NCBI GenBank assembly: GCA_950295325.1
Contig: OX485806.1
Coordinates: forward strand, 7,070,001 to 7,134,000
Source: Polytrichum commune
Lineage: Eukaryota; Streptophyta; Polytrichopsida; Polytrichales; Polytrichaceae
Length of the DNA: 64,000 nucleotides
Direction: 5' to 3'
Positions 35,555-48,182 of this stretch are shown one piece after another. The notes beneath the pieces were generated by a model. That model worked only from the letters and a program-made list of their open reading frames with translations, searched no databases and was not told the DNA's origin. The position numbers were made by a program, and so were the translations under genes. The stretch's first letter is position 1. Each line of letters opens with the position of its first letter.

Positions 35555-38165
35555 ACTTAATCTTACCAGAAAGATCATTCATGGGGAGGTGCACCCTGCC
35601 AATGCCCTGCTGAATGAGGACTTCGATGCAGTTTTGAGGGCCTTTTTGATTGCTGAGTTCAACTGCATTTTCCCTCTACATATTTGACCTGTAGCGTCTC
35701 CAGATTCCAGAACATTTCATTAAATCAGACAGACGCGGGTCAACAAAGGGCACAGAGTTTGGTTGGATACAGGGATTTGGGTTCCCATTTTTCATAGGGT
35801 GTACAGTATGTGATCTTCTCACGAGCATAGGAGCTTTTCACATCCGTCGTATTGGATGGAGGAGGGGAAAACGGGGATGAAATGCATGTGTTCATCCAAG
35901 GTTAGGGTATTTTCGTATAAAAGAGAGTGATACCTTTTTAGAAGTTGGGAAGATTTCAACAATGTCATTCGTCCGAAAAGAGGGGAAATATGGTAAGATA
36001 TTCCATCCCCACAAAATTGTGTAGTGTTTTGAGCGATGAATAGCCCCCCAAAAATGCATTGGTTGGATGTGGATACATGCTACTAGAACTTATCACCGGG
36101 CAGAAAGCATGAATATACTTGTATGGCCGTGATCCAACCCATGATGTCCTTGGGATAACTCAAGGTGTGCGGGCCTGTCATGATCACTTTTTTTTAATTG
36201 GACATCTACATTTGAGTGGTGTGTGGGTTAGGTGTGGATCTAAGAACATACACCAAAAAAGACAAGTGTTTAGAAGCGATTGCATTACATGTTCAAAATT
36301 TGTTAACCATTCCAGGCTCAACACTCAATGATGAGGGGGGGGGGGTGATCATTTAATGAGTATCAAAATCTTCATTTTAATAATGAACAAAATATTCATA
36401 TAAGCTCCCAAAATCGTGAGGCATTTAATGGCTATAGACACGATTCGGAATTGGTAATCATTTTGCATTGTTTGCATGTTTCACATCCTAGGAGAAGTGG
36501 ATGTAGAGCTAAAAGTGTTCATTTAAGGTATACTTACCTTATTGGGTCCGTTTTCTTACATTTTTGAAGCTCTAGTTTGACCTCAAGTTTTGTGAGGATT
36601 CGTTAAGGTATGTGGCCTTGAAGTGATCACTTTTCCTAACTGGAGACCTTTGGTTGAGTGATAAGGTATGTGGACCTCATGAGATCGCTCTTCTTAACTG
36701 GAGTCCTATATTTGAGCGGTATATGGTTAGGCTTGTAGTTAAGAACGAATATAAAAAAGACACATGTTACGAAGTGGATAGACCGTGTGCACAACATATG
36801 GACACCATTCTAGGTTTAATAGAAAACACAAGTGGATATGCCCATATGATTGTTAATAGAAAAAGGGAATCTTCGCTTTGACCTCTTATAAATGCATCTC
36901 AACTCCAATTCTAAAATTTGAAGCGACAATCCTTGTGATTCAGCCAATTGCTAACCAAATGGGATTATCATGATTGAATGTTCAAAGTTCATTTTGGAGT
37001 TGGATGTGCCCACAATAGGGGTCACATACCTTTTATGACAAGGCAAGTAGTTAAGAATGAACATCAAAATGGCACTTGTTACAACAAGATTGGCCTATGT
37101 GCTCAGAAAATATAAGTAAAAAATTGATTCACTAGTTAATAAAAATGGGAGACGAATGTGATCATTTCAAGAAGATTAGGATCTTCACTTTGACCTTGAA
37201 CTAATTTCTGAGACAACTTTTGCATCTCAATGTCAATCTCAAAAGTTGACATGAGAATCTCCATGACTTACAAGTGCTAACTAGATGAGACAATTTCCTA
37301 TTCAATCCAACGCTCCAAAAAATTGTTTGTGGAGTTGGAAGTGCCCACCGTAGGGCCGAATACCTCAAATGACCAAGATAATATCACACCACAGACTCGG
37401 CAACAATGAGATGTGAGCACTAATATGATGAGATGATATAATGTGAGCACTAATCTTTGATTCAATACTGCTATCTTAGCACTCTCTAAGGTATCATTTT
37501 GTCAGATTTCTAGTAACCATGAGTCTTGAAATTGAAAGATTTGCACTTTGAGGACTCAAGATTGCACTTGGGAGGTGTCTCCGAATCATCATCTGGGAGA
37601 CCCAACTCCAAAAGGTAGATGCGTCTAACATGGTTACATTTTTCAACTGGCCCACTTTTTTTAGGATATGAAACACACGATTAGTATGAGATGGTTAGCA
37701 AATTCCAATCGAGGCCAAAGCCACTTTCCTCATAATTTTCAAAGCTCGTATGAATATCTTATTTATAAATATCAAAGTGAAGATTTCCGTTCTCGTTCAT
37801 TATGTGGTCATACAAGCCTCTCCAAACGTGTTAATTATTGAGCCTAGAACGATTATCATATTTTGAACACGTAGTCCAATCTCTTTTAAACGCGTGTGTT
37901 TTTGGTATCCGTTCTTGGAGCCACACCCAACCACGTACCACTCACATAGAGGTGTCCAAACAAAGAAAAGTAACCAAATTACACATGTTTGCTTTATGTA
38001 ATCAAAATTGTCAACATATTTTAAAATTTCCCTGCAAAATGTTGCTTCAGGTGGAAACATCATTGAAACAAGGACCTGGCGGATCAAGTGCTGGTAGATC
38101 CTGACCTGAAGGGGAAAAATTATGATGGACAAGACTCAAGAAAGCCAAATTGGTACTCCAGGTAT
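35555..38165 (+). pseudogene. Decayed second SERK-like kinase gene
   Basis: Three fragments occur in gene order. At 35,571-35,686, KIIHGEVHPANALLNEDFDA and following residues match the intact gene's [20 protein letters not shown], with HRD changed to HGE and DFG destroyed. At about 36,059-36,110, GYMLLELITGQKA matches [13 protein letters not shown] and is followed by a stop. At 38,050-38,159, LVDPDLKGKNYDG matches [12 protein letters not shown] and is still followed by a donor-like GGTATG. Frameshifts and stops separate them, and family A repeats have inserted between them. This is the remains of a local duplication of the SERK gene; it cannot make a working kinase. Confidence 0.75.
36663..37032 (+). 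mobile_element. MITE family A, best copy, 370 bp
   Basis: Ends AAGGTATGTGGACC and GGGTCACATACCTT are inverse over about 12 bp. The interior carries the family core (ATTTGAGCGGTATATGGTTAG, AAAAAAGACACATGTTACG, CACCATTCTAGG). Related copies: about 36,140-36,500, 37,030-37,380, 37,730-37,960 (inverted), 40,270-40,600, 41,920-42,260, 42,400-42,560, 44,380-44,766, 35,060-35,340, and 3711-4012 in the SERK intron. The target duplication is unclear. No ORF. Confidence 0.7.
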
Positions 38166-38304
38166 GGGGTGGGTGTGTTGCACTATGAAGCATGAAATAA
38201 TATATTTTTCAATCTGTGCAATCTAACTTAGATGTGTGCGGGGCTCTGTGTACTTATATATCGTCATGATAACTATGCTATAACGGCTATGGATTCGTGG
38301 TGTC

Positions 38305-38800
38305 TTTGTAGACTCATCCATTGCAAAGGTGGAAACACAGAGATTTATATTATAACCTGCATATGGTTATCTTAAGACGATTTGGTTCTAGATATAGAGT
38401 TAGAGACCCAAAATTAGTCAATTGGAGTTAAAGTGGAATGCATCAGCTCTCAATCTTGTAGGATTTTTTTTTTTTGTTTTTTTTGTTTTTTTGAGTCCCT
38501 TCCTCTAGGATGGATGAGTTTACATAGATGCCACAAATCCCAGGTCAAGGATTTGCGGTGTCTATGTAAACTCATCCATTAGCAAGGTGGAAACATAGCA
38601 AACTATTTTATAATATGAAAAATAACTTATTTTTGGATCATTTGATTCTGAAAATGGCATGAGAGATCCCCAAATTAGTCTGATGGACTTCAATTGGGAA
38701 TAAATCAGCCCTCAACCTTGTAGGGGAGCTTGTATTATTTAGAGCCCCTTCATCCACAATGAACGAGTTTACACAAACGCCACGAACCCCAAACCCTATA
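38305..38800. repeat. Tandem pair of 250-bp inverted-repeat units
   Basis: Each unit opens with GTGTCTxTGTAxACTCATCC and contains CCAAATTAGTC, an ATCAGC(T/C)CTCAA block and a T-rich run. It ends with the inverse of its start, GATGAGTTTACATAGA. A diverged copy lies near 49,985-50,210. A MITE-like family duplicated head to tail. Confidence 0.65.
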
Positions 38801-39432
38801 TCATGCTTGAGTACCTACTCATGTAGATTATAGTTGGGTGGTGCAACTGTAGTAGCAATTCACTAGCAATGGCTAGGGACTCCTTGTGTCCAAAAGCACT
38901 TGCAACAAATAGGAAAAGTTTGTTGAAAACTTTTATGGTCTTCAAAATGTGGGATATGAGACTACAATTTTCCATTTGTTGTGGACCCCTAACCTTTGCT
39001 TTCAAACCCCATGGAAAGCATTGTGGAGGCTATTTGGCAAGCTGTTTGAAGAATCTGGACCAAATTATTTGGGCTTCAAAATGTGGAATTCATTGTTCGA
39101 CCCCAAGACTGTAAAATACAATTTTTGGGATCTGTGAATTTTGATTTCCAAAATCCAGCAGAGCATTTTCCAAGGCCATTAGCAAAGCACTTAAAAACAA
39201 AATGTATACACACACACACACACACTTTTGGAGATTCGTACCGTATTTTATGCATCCCAGATTATTATTCTCTATGTTCGCTCGGATCAGTACAGATTTG
39301 CTTCGATTAGTTGCTGAAGTCGATATAAACGGTTTTTAGACGATTTTAAGGAGGTTTCACTTGGGCCACGACGGGTTTATCAGTCTGTCAGATGTGAGGA
39401 CTTTGTTCAACAATAAACGGGGAGAATCAACT

Positions 39433-39640
39433 GCTAGTTACAGATGAACCGGTTGAGGGTGAAGACTTCAGGAAAAGTACCCATCATTTTAGAGGAATCT
39501 ATGGAACACATCTCAACCCAGTAAAGAAAATCCGAAAGATCGCAACACGGAACCACCGGTTGGGCTTGGAAACACTACTAGCTAGGAGATCGACCGAGTA
39601 TGCTCAAAAATCTCCCAGGACACTGTGGGTCGAGCTCAAT
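39433..39640. repeat. Dispersed repeat family F
   Basis: ACAGATGAACCGGTTGAGG then AAGACTTCAGG, TTTTAGAGGAAT, CGAAAGAT, ACCGGTTGG and AAAATCTCCC. Two further copies at 47,470-47,670 and 48,195-48,418 keep the same block order. No inverted termini and no coding signal; origin unknown. Confidence 0.65.
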
Positions 39641-40026
39641 CAAACAAGAGCTTGTGTACATAAACGTAGCAAGCAAGTTCATCGTCTTACACCGACGAGC
39701 GAGCGAGCGGCTTGGGTTGGTGTGACTTGGCTGGGCCTGCCACGGCCTGCAGGTGGTAATGGGCAGGGCAGTGATGCAAGTGTGTCAGTAGAAAGGAGTC
39801 CTTGCTGAGAAAAAGGGAGTCAGAGAGTCTCCTGGCAAATTAAGGAAGGGCCTGTCGTTGAATCAGTGCAGGCGGCCGATCGATGGATCAGCAGGGCCTT
39901 TTGCACTTCCAACTGAGTCCAACCTGGCCACGCGGCAGAAAGACAAGAGTAACAAGTTAATAAGGTGGGTGGAAAACTATATATGAGGCCAGTGGCAGCA
40001 GGGAAAGAAGAGAGGGAGTTATCGCA

Positions 40027-40233
40027 TACAAGCGTACCTCTCATTCATCCAACATGAAAAGCTCGGAAACTGTGTGCGGTCCGGAGGTTGCTTTCATGAG
40101 TTGATTTGACACCGGAGCTGGTTTTAAAGACTCCAAATTAACTTATGTAAGGTCGTTTGAGATGAATCTCCAACAAGTCTATAGGGTGTCAAGTTTTTAT
40201 GCTGGATGGAGGAGAAGTGTTGTGTTCGTATAC
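40027..40233. repeat. MITE-like element (family E), second copy
   Basis: Same termini (GTACCTCTCATTCATCCAAC and GCTGGATGGAGGAG) and interior order as 34,671-34,868. Confidence 0.6.
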
Positions 40234-41283
40234 GATTATTCCTTCTCTCATGGCAACAATCCTCCTCTAAAGGTAGATGCACCTTATTTGGTTGCTTATC
40301 TTAATTGGACACCTTTATGTTGAGTGGTACGTGGTTTGGTGTATCTCCAAGAACGGATACCCAAATAAAAGTGTGTTTGGAGGAGATCAGATAGTGTGGT
40401 GCTCAAAATACGATAACCACTCTCGGCTTCATAGTCACGATAACTTGGGGTGACTTGTATGACCATTACATGAGCAAGAGAAACTGCACCTTGGTATCAA
40501 TGAATAAAACATTCACATGAGCTCTGAAAATTATGAGGGAAGTGGTTATGTATGGCCTCAATTTGGATCCACTAACCATCTTGTTGTGCTAATTGTTTGA
40601 TTCATATCTTAAGTAGGAGAAGTGGACTAGTAAAAAAAAACAAAGATAACCAGTTAAGACCCATCTACCATACCACCTTAAGTTTGCATTAGTTCATCCC
40701 GCGCTGCTCCATAGCATAACATTACTCAACTCCTTGGATGCGTTTTATGAGACCATGTATCAGGTGCATTCTACATGACCAAGTACCAGGTGAGCATAAT
40801 TCTCCTTTGATTTCGAGATTCCTCGTTTATGGGGAGCACTCGTGCTGTGTAAGTTATAGAGTGCTTGACAAGTAGCTATAACTCAATGCACCCTAAACTC
40901 CGTAATATCAATCCCCATAATGTCACACACTCTCTAATATCCCAAAACCCTAGGGAACGGATATTCGTAGTTCAAATCTCACTCCTTATTGTCACATTTC
41001 TCTCCCTTGTATCACAAAATTTGTCACTAATGCAAACCACCCAAGAAGTCAACCCACACCCTCGCATTGCATCATGTGTCAACACGTGGAGTGTCACCCT
41101 ATTCTTATTCTTCTTCTTCTTCTGCCACTTGTTGAATGTTTGTGCATGCGTCCGCCACATCACCCAGGAAAGCCAAGTGACAAAAGAACGAATTCAAATT
41201 GTCCTCACATCTCCTTTATGTTATTCCACAGTGTCACTTGCTACACTAAATCAACAGTATCACGCATCCATGTCAACTATACA

Positions 41284-41339
41284 AAACTCCGTAGTATCAC
41301 GTGCACTATGGTTACCACAGGTGTGATACTACGGAGTTT
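41284..41339. repeat. Perfect 17-bp hairpin
   Basis: AAACTCCGTAGTATCAC at 41,284-41,300 and its exact inverse at 41,323-41,339 are separated by 22 bases. A related ACTCCGTAATATCA string occurs at about 40,899, suggesting the terminus of a repeat spanning roughly 40.88-41.34 kb. Confidence 0.75.
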
Positions 41340-41508
41340 AGAGTGTATCAGAGTTTGGATGTGTAATCACAGCGTCTTTCTTTGGAAGAGAGATCATCGT
41401 CTAGCTGTGTAACTTAGTAATATGTTACTACGTCCTTGTTTCTCGCTATCTTGATCGGGCAGGCAGGAGATAAGCTTAAGCTAAGTGGGACGCCGCATCA
41501 CCCTCATC

Positions 41509-41567
41509 TGACTGACTGACTGACTGACTCCCTCTCTCTCACTCCCTCCCTCCCTCCCTCCCTCCCA
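41509..41567. repeat. Compound microsatellite
   Basis: (CTGA)n followed by (CT)n and (CTCC)n. Other simple repeats are (CA)n near 39,207, (GT)n near 49,121 and (AC)n near 54,939. Confidence 0.9.
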
Positions 41568-42569
41568 TACAGTCCTGTGGACTAGAGTAGACAACACCAC
41601 CACCACAATTTGCATGTGCAAGCCGCTCTCATCATCAGTCTCATCAGACGCTCTGCACAGCAACTGCAACACCCCCCTGACTTGCCAGCTCCCACACTAT
41701 CATACACTACTTATCAACTTACTTGATTGAAAGGCGTGTGTGTGTGTGCACTTCACGCATTAGTAACACTGCACTAAATCAATATTGTATCGAGTGTCAT
41801 ATGGTATTTTAGGTCACAGTTGTGGTAGCTTCTCTAATAGCACTCCTCATGAACTGATTGACACGTATTTGCATCGTAACTTACTTTCAGTTCATCTTGT
41901 TTTCGCAACTGATTAAGGTGGGTGTGCATGATTCGCTTGCTCCTTTTAAAACGAACACCTATATTTGAGTGATGAGTGGTTGGTTGTGGATTTAGGAACG
42001 GACATCAAAAAGACATTTGTTCGAGAGAGATTGGACTATATGCTCAACTTTTGTTAGCCATTCTAGGCTATATACCTAGTCAATGTAATTGGAGGAGGGG
42101 GGCTATATGATCACTTGGTGAGAAAGATAGTTTTCACTTTGACGATGATTATGTGTGTGAGCTCTAAGAATTAAGAGGAAAATGCTTATGGGCATAGATT
42201 GGATTTATTAATCATCTTGCATTAATTGTGTGTTTCATATCCTGCAAGAAGTGGGTGCATAACTATGATGATCCGATTAACACCAATCCCTGATTGGTGG
42301 TGACATGTCATGGTCGAAATCCAACTTAGCCCAATGCCAATGGCTAAGTTGACAGCTCAGTTTACATTGCAAGAATTTTTAGGTGCCACGATATCGAATA
42401 AGGTAGATGGGTCTTAAGTGGCTCACTTTCTTAATCAGACCCCTATATTGGTTTGGTATGTGGTTCGGTGAGGATCAAAGAGAAAACATCATAAAGACAC
42501 ATGTTTAGAAGAGATTGGACCACATCTTCAAATATTAATAATTGCTCTACCCTCAATAATGAACATAAT

Positions 42570-43400
42570 TGGGAGAATCTACGTATCCAATTGAGAAATC
42601 AACAAACACACACTTCCCATGCCCCATAACCAAATCAAGGGAGGTCCAATTTTCAATCCAGTTTTTGCATAACATATTTCATCGTAGAGTTGCTAATGTT
42701 GCAACACGAGTTTCGTTGTGTAAATCTAAACAGTACAAGTTGGAAAACATGAAGAACAAACCAAACAACACCCACAGGCCTTCCGGGAATCAAGCGTTCT
42801 CAGTTTCGTAACCAATTGGTGATCGGAAACAGGGTAGTCCGCATCACGAGTATAGCTCGAAGAGTGTATCACTTTGAAGATTCATAAGAATTCGGTTATT
42901 ATAAAAAGAACAAAACTTAACAAACACAAATTGCTCCTTTCTCTGCGTGATGAAAATTTTCTCTGATTGTACGTAAACTGCAAATATGCTAAATTGGTAG
43001 AGGGTTTTGGGAATTGGGTCAGCTACCCCAATTAGTGTTAGCCATGGCAGACATGTTTTAGCTCCTCCACTTTAGTGCATCAGGCTTTCAGACTCCTCGC
43101 TTTCTACTGACCAGGTAAAACAAAATAGAGTACAGATCTTTGAGAACCCACTACTCTGGCACACGCAATGACGACGTACAGATATGAATTACAATGAAAA
43201 CAAGGCATATTCACATATATATTCTCCAGGCTCCGCAAATCATTGTGGCAGAAATCTGCAAAGGGGATGGGGCATTGGATCTATCATAGAGGACTCTTCT
43301 GTTTCGACATCGAACATAATGTGCCACGTAAGCTTGCCACATGTCGTTCCCACAATGGTTGACACCCACTTAGAATCCCACATGAAGAAACTACGTTCCG
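42570..43400. other. Unassigned, no gene seen
   Basis: Short, overlapping ORFs on both strands with no recognisable domain; no repeat family identified. Confidence 0.4.
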
Positions 43401-43403
43401 GCA

Positions 43404-43792
43404 CTACACTAAATTTTATATAGAGTGTCACCGATTCTGTTTGTCTTGCTCTATACTAATTTTAACGAACTGGCGTACCTAGTATCATCAACACTAAATG
43501 TAGCCCTAACCTTACTTATCATTCCTTGTAAAAAAAGTTGGACATTATAGGTATACAATGTTGTAAATACTGTCCCTTATGAAAAAAAAATTCACCTAAA
43601 TTTCTATCATCCATGATAATATTCTATTACAAAAATGGTAGTTAGGATTAAAAATGTACTACAAGTGGATGAACTAAAAGTAAGTTAGGGTGATGGTGTT
43701 TGTATAAGAAAAATTCATAAGAAGTGTCATAAAAAAAATTACCACAATGACATAAAATACCATTTGACACTACATGCAATATTTAGTGTGGC
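43404..43792. mobile_element. CACTA-like short element, second member
   Basis: Left end CACTACACTAAATTTTATA and right end TGCAATATTTAGTGTGGC are inverse over about 12 bp, and CACTACA also recurs near the right end. AT-rich interior without ORF. Related to 18,953-19,280. Confidence 0.45.
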
Positions 43793-44018
43793 TAAGACAT
43801 AACATTCTTTAGCTTCGTATGAGGGTACGAGGACTTATTTGGTTTGAGGTTCCCGTGCAAGGATGAGGACGGAGGCTTGAGCTCAAGTGCTGGAAGCGAG
43901 AATCCAGGAAGTCCCAAGTGAAAGTTGACTTATTCTTTGTTAGATAAATAAATAAATAAAACCTCCGTTTTTTTTTTTTTTTTGGAGTCTAGACTAATAT
44001 ATCGGATCTCAATTGATG

Positions 44019-44176
44019 ACATAGCATCATTCAGATCCATAACAGTGTTCTATGGAACTGCAAATATTTCATGGAATATTCCCGGATATTCTCCACCTTC
44101 GTATTGAATGTGGGGAATATTATGTGGAATATTGTCACTCCCAGATAACATTGTTATGGATCTGAATAATGCTATG
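44019..44176. repeat. MITE-like foldback (family C), second copy
   Basis: CATTCAGATCCATAACAGTG at the left and ACATTGTTATGGATCTGAAT at the right are inverse over about 20 bp. Homologous to 20,676-20,826. Confidence 0.7.
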
Positions 44177-44386
44177 GAATTGGAGTGAATCTAATGGTTA
44201 CAGAGGCAATCCACAAAAGTAACAGGTTTTGGGGGGAAATCCCCATAACCCCAAGGTTGTGGTTTAGAATTTCCCCATACAACAAAGGAAAAATCTCCGA
44301 GGTTTTTACATGGAGAATAATTTACAATTCTCTTGCATTGACCTGGACTCATTTTTGACAACTTTGTAACGTATTGAGGTGCATGT

Positions 44387-44766
44387 AAGCCTTATGTGGT
44401 CTCTTTCTCGATTAGACACCTATGTTTGAGTGGTTTATGGCAAGGTATGTAGTTAGAGACATACGCCATGTAGTTAGGGACATGAGTAAGATGCAATTGG
44501 ACTATATGCTCAAAATATGAACATCACTCTAGGTTTCATGATGAACACAATATGGAAGGGTATATGTGATTTTCTAAATAGAAGAAACATTTTAACCTTG
44601 ACCTCTCATAACTTTCGCAACTCAACTCCAACTCTTTAAATCTCCAAAGGACAATATTTGTGATTCACAATCACTAGTTGGATGAAATGATTCCCAATTT
44701 GGTCCAACGGCCTAAATTGTGTGTGGAGTTTGAAGTGCCCACAACAATGTCACATACCTTAAGGTT
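44387..44766 (+). mobile_element. MITE family A copy
   Basis: Carries the family A core (GGACTATATGCTCAAAATAT, CACTCTAGGTTTCATGATGA) and the right terminus GTCACATACCTTAAGG. The left terminus is diverged. Confidence 0.6.
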
Positions 44767-44879
44767 CCCGCTACACTGCCGGTTAAGAACTTGTTATGTT
44801 AGGTTAGCTCAAAATTTTACAACCGCACTAGACCTAGCTAGCGTAACTGACCTTGTCTTCTAGTTCTCTCCCTAATTGT

Positions 44880-45498
44880 TCGAGGGAGCAGGAGTTGAAC
44901 TTAACTAGACTAGTTAGATCCCCAAATTAAGAATTAAGAATGAAAAAGTTTTTGGACAAAGCATGCAAAAAAAAGAGCTTAGCACTACATTGTTTATGGT
45001 ATTCAATGCCATGTACACTATTTGCAAAGGGCCTCAACTAGATGCATAGAGGTCTCAAAGTGCCACGTTTGCCTAACGATTTTTCACACGTCTCAATAAG
45101 TGCACATCTTATGAGTTGTCTACCAATGAAACTTTGATCCCTTATAACTTTTGCATACGATACCCAAAGAATGCATACTTTGGTGCGTTTGGAATCCCTT
45201 TCAACTACTAACAAGAAACACTTTATTTAGTTTTTTCCCCCAATCTAATAAAAGTACATGTACTCACTGCTTAAAGTGACAGGTTTTAGCACCGTCTACG
45301 TAAGCACTGGACCTGCTCTGCCCAACTGGTTGTATGATTTCCCTAAGCTTAACAAAGTCAGAGAGCATTTCGTCATGGTCAGAAATCAAGTTAAGTTAGC
45401 TGCCACCTGACCCCGACTTAGCTGTGAGATCGAGATACATATGTGGATTCTAATGTACGACCAATCATGCCTCTCAACTTTATTTGTCACGGTTTTTG
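44880..45498. other. Unassigned, no gene seen
   Basis: AT-rich, with no recognisable coding or structural signal. Confidence 0.4.
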
Positions 45499-45806
45499 TC
45501 CGTTTTCTTGAGTCATGCAGCAGCCTACTCTAAACATCTACTCTAGACACCTAGTTCAGTCTAATGCGGCCATGAAATTGGTGTGTCATGTTGATTAGAG
45601 TCCGTTTTCGTGAGTCACGCAGCAGTCTACTCTAAACATCTACTTCAAGCACCTAATTTAGTCTAATGCAGCCATAAAATTGGTGTGCCATGTTGATTAG
45701 AGTCCGTTCCCGTGAGTCACACAGCAACCTACTCTAAACATCTACTCCAAGCACCTGATTTAGTCTAATGTTGCCATAAAAGTGGTGTGCCATGTTGATT
45801 AGAGTG
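45499..45806. repeat. Three tandem 102-bp units
   Basis: Units start at 45,499, 45,601 and 45,703 with TCCGTT(T/C)(T/C)C. Each contains CTACTCTAAACATCTACT, AGTCTAATG and CATGTTGATTAGAGT. Divergence is low, at about 10 changes per unit, so the amplification is fairly recent. Confidence 0.9.
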
Positions 45807-45829
45807 GCCTCTGTGACTTATCAAGTAAC

Positions 45830-47460
45830 TACATGTATTCTCCCAATATATGCGTGTTACTAATCAAACTTACGCACTGCTATAACTACTTAATGAGAAT
45901 GTAGCATTTTACCAAGCAAAGTCAGTAGTGTTATATAAATGTCCATACAACTTATTGGACTTTCATTAGTAGAATTGAATTCCTAAGTAAGACATTATTG
46001 CACGACGTAACTCTGAATAATACACATGAATTGGGATAATTAGTGTAGCATCAAGTCTTATATGGCATACTTTGTAGTTATCATTAAGTGATTGCAAGAT
46101 AATTTGTGTAGGCCAATGATGAATATTAATGTGAGCCACACTAATTCAGATGTTTTAATGTAGTTACCACTTGACAACATGGAGGTTGACAAGGAGTGTG
46201 CATCTAGTGACTTAGAAAGTGGCCACGAGGCTGGGCAAAAGTTTCTTTCTATCATCGACATTTGAGACTTTTTAAGAGTACGGCGACACCCTCTAAGTGT
46301 CATTGTATTCATGACCATATTAATTGTTTGATTTGTCTGTTGATTCATTGGTGTGAGAAGTTGGAGTGTTTTATCACACATCTTAACTTCTCTATTTAAT
46401 GTTTTCATGAATGGCATTGATTCATGGGTAATTTTAATACCTACATCGTCTTCAAAATCTAGAGTCTACGGCCACAAGTTACATGTAGAATGATGTGTCA
46501 TGAGCAAAGCTAGATTCCCACCTCTTTGAGTTGGCCCCCGCCTCCATTACCAAGGCAACGAAGGGCTAGTAAAACCTTGACCTCCACATGTTTGTGGTTA
46601 ACTCATTTTATATGCATCTTGCTAAAAATACTTTGGGATTTTTAATATTAATTTTGGGGTCAATTCATCTTAAAAAATAAACGTACATGCTATAATATAG
46701 CGCAATGTGTTTTCACCATTGGTGATAGTGGTAGGGGCCCAACTCAAAGAGGCGGGCATCCAACCATGGCTTATGTGGCTAGGGATTTATGGCGTAGATG
46801 TAAATTCATTTATCACAGATGAAGGAGCTCTAGTAAAACCACGTCCCCTACAAGATTGAGGACCGATTCATTCCAATTGAACTCCATATACCACTTTGTG
46901 ATATTTAGTGTCACATGCGTAATAGTGTCATGTACTCTTTTTTGAGGCGTATGCTAGGTTACACTAACAATCAACAACTTCACTATCAGTATCACCTCAT
47001 AACACTTGACATTCCAGTGCGCTTACTAATATCTTGGCATGAGTATGTTTAATAATGCTACGAGGTGGATGCCTATGTTACACAATGGTCTACATGTTCA
47101 TTAAAGTCTACACTAATGACATTTGGTTGAATGCTCAAGAAAGCCGTCCTCTTGCATACTAGAACACAGAGCTATCATCTAAAGTATTCCAACTTGCTAT
47201 GCTTGATGTCATTGCGTAAGTATTATTTGACTAGGAAAGTTACTTACGTGGACGAGTAATATCATATTTGCAATTCACAAATGTGACACTTTGAGACCTC
47301 TAGACATCTAATTTGGGCCCTTCGCAAATAGTGTATGTACGTGACACTAAATTCCAAAAACTTTGTAGTCTACTCCAAATCCTCTAATGCCATTTCCAAA
47401 GTCTTATCCTCTAAGATTAGGTCATTAACAAGCTTATTCACTACATTTTCACCTTTACAA
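45830..47460. other. Unassigned, no gene seen
   Basis: Repeat-like AT-rich sequence with scattered ACACTAAT/ATTTAGTG motifs, but no element whose two ends I can define. Confidence 0.4.
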
Positions 47461-47989
47461 TAGAGAACCAACAGTTAATTACAGATGAACCGGTTGAGTT
47501 TGAGAAATAACCGGTTGAAGTTCAAGACTGCAGGCAAATTACCGATCAATTTTAGAGGAATTTATAGAATATATTCCAATTTAATAAAGGAAAACCGAAG
47601 GATGTCAACATGTGACCGGTTGGAGTTGCAAACACTAGGGTCTCAACCGAGTATGCCCAAAAATCTCCCCCATCACCAATAGACACCACGAATCGGTAGC
47701 GGGGGGGGGGGGCGACACGTGTCACACTAATAATCGAACTGTACACACTAATTGAAGTCAAGGTCGAACTGTAGGCCCATCAATTGTGCCAGCTAGCTTG
47801 TACACTCTTGAGCCTACTGAACTCAAAAGTAGTTGTTCTATAGGGGATGACATCATGGTCATTGTCCATTCCAAAGAGCTTGTTAACTATATTTTACAAC
47901 CTTTGAGATACGGTCCCCAGCTGGCCTGCCAGTGGAGTCAATTCTCAATCAACCAATGGACACGGAGAACCGGTCGCTACACTTTTCCC

Positions 47990-48182
47990 TCTAATTAGTG
48001 TGGGTTACCCTTTGGAGTTATGCATTTTGACAGAGAGCATAATGTTTTACCCAAATAGTATAAGTGGTTCGTGTGCACACCCCAAAGACAATGATATAAC
48101 TTAGTTGGTAAGAAAGGATGATTCCGGTTTGATAAAAATAATAGCAATGTGTAACTTCAAATTGTAGCCCGCACTAATTAGG
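47990..48182. repeat. MITE-like element (family B), third copy
   Basis: CTAATTAGTGTGGGTTACCC and TTGGAGTTA at the left are mirrored by TAACTTCAAATTGTAGCCC then GCACTAATTAG at the right. Confidence 0.65.

Noticed and set aside
39207-39225. CRISPR or other regular array
   Set aside because: It is a plain (CA)n microsatellite; no spaced repeats of the CRISPR kind occur in the window.
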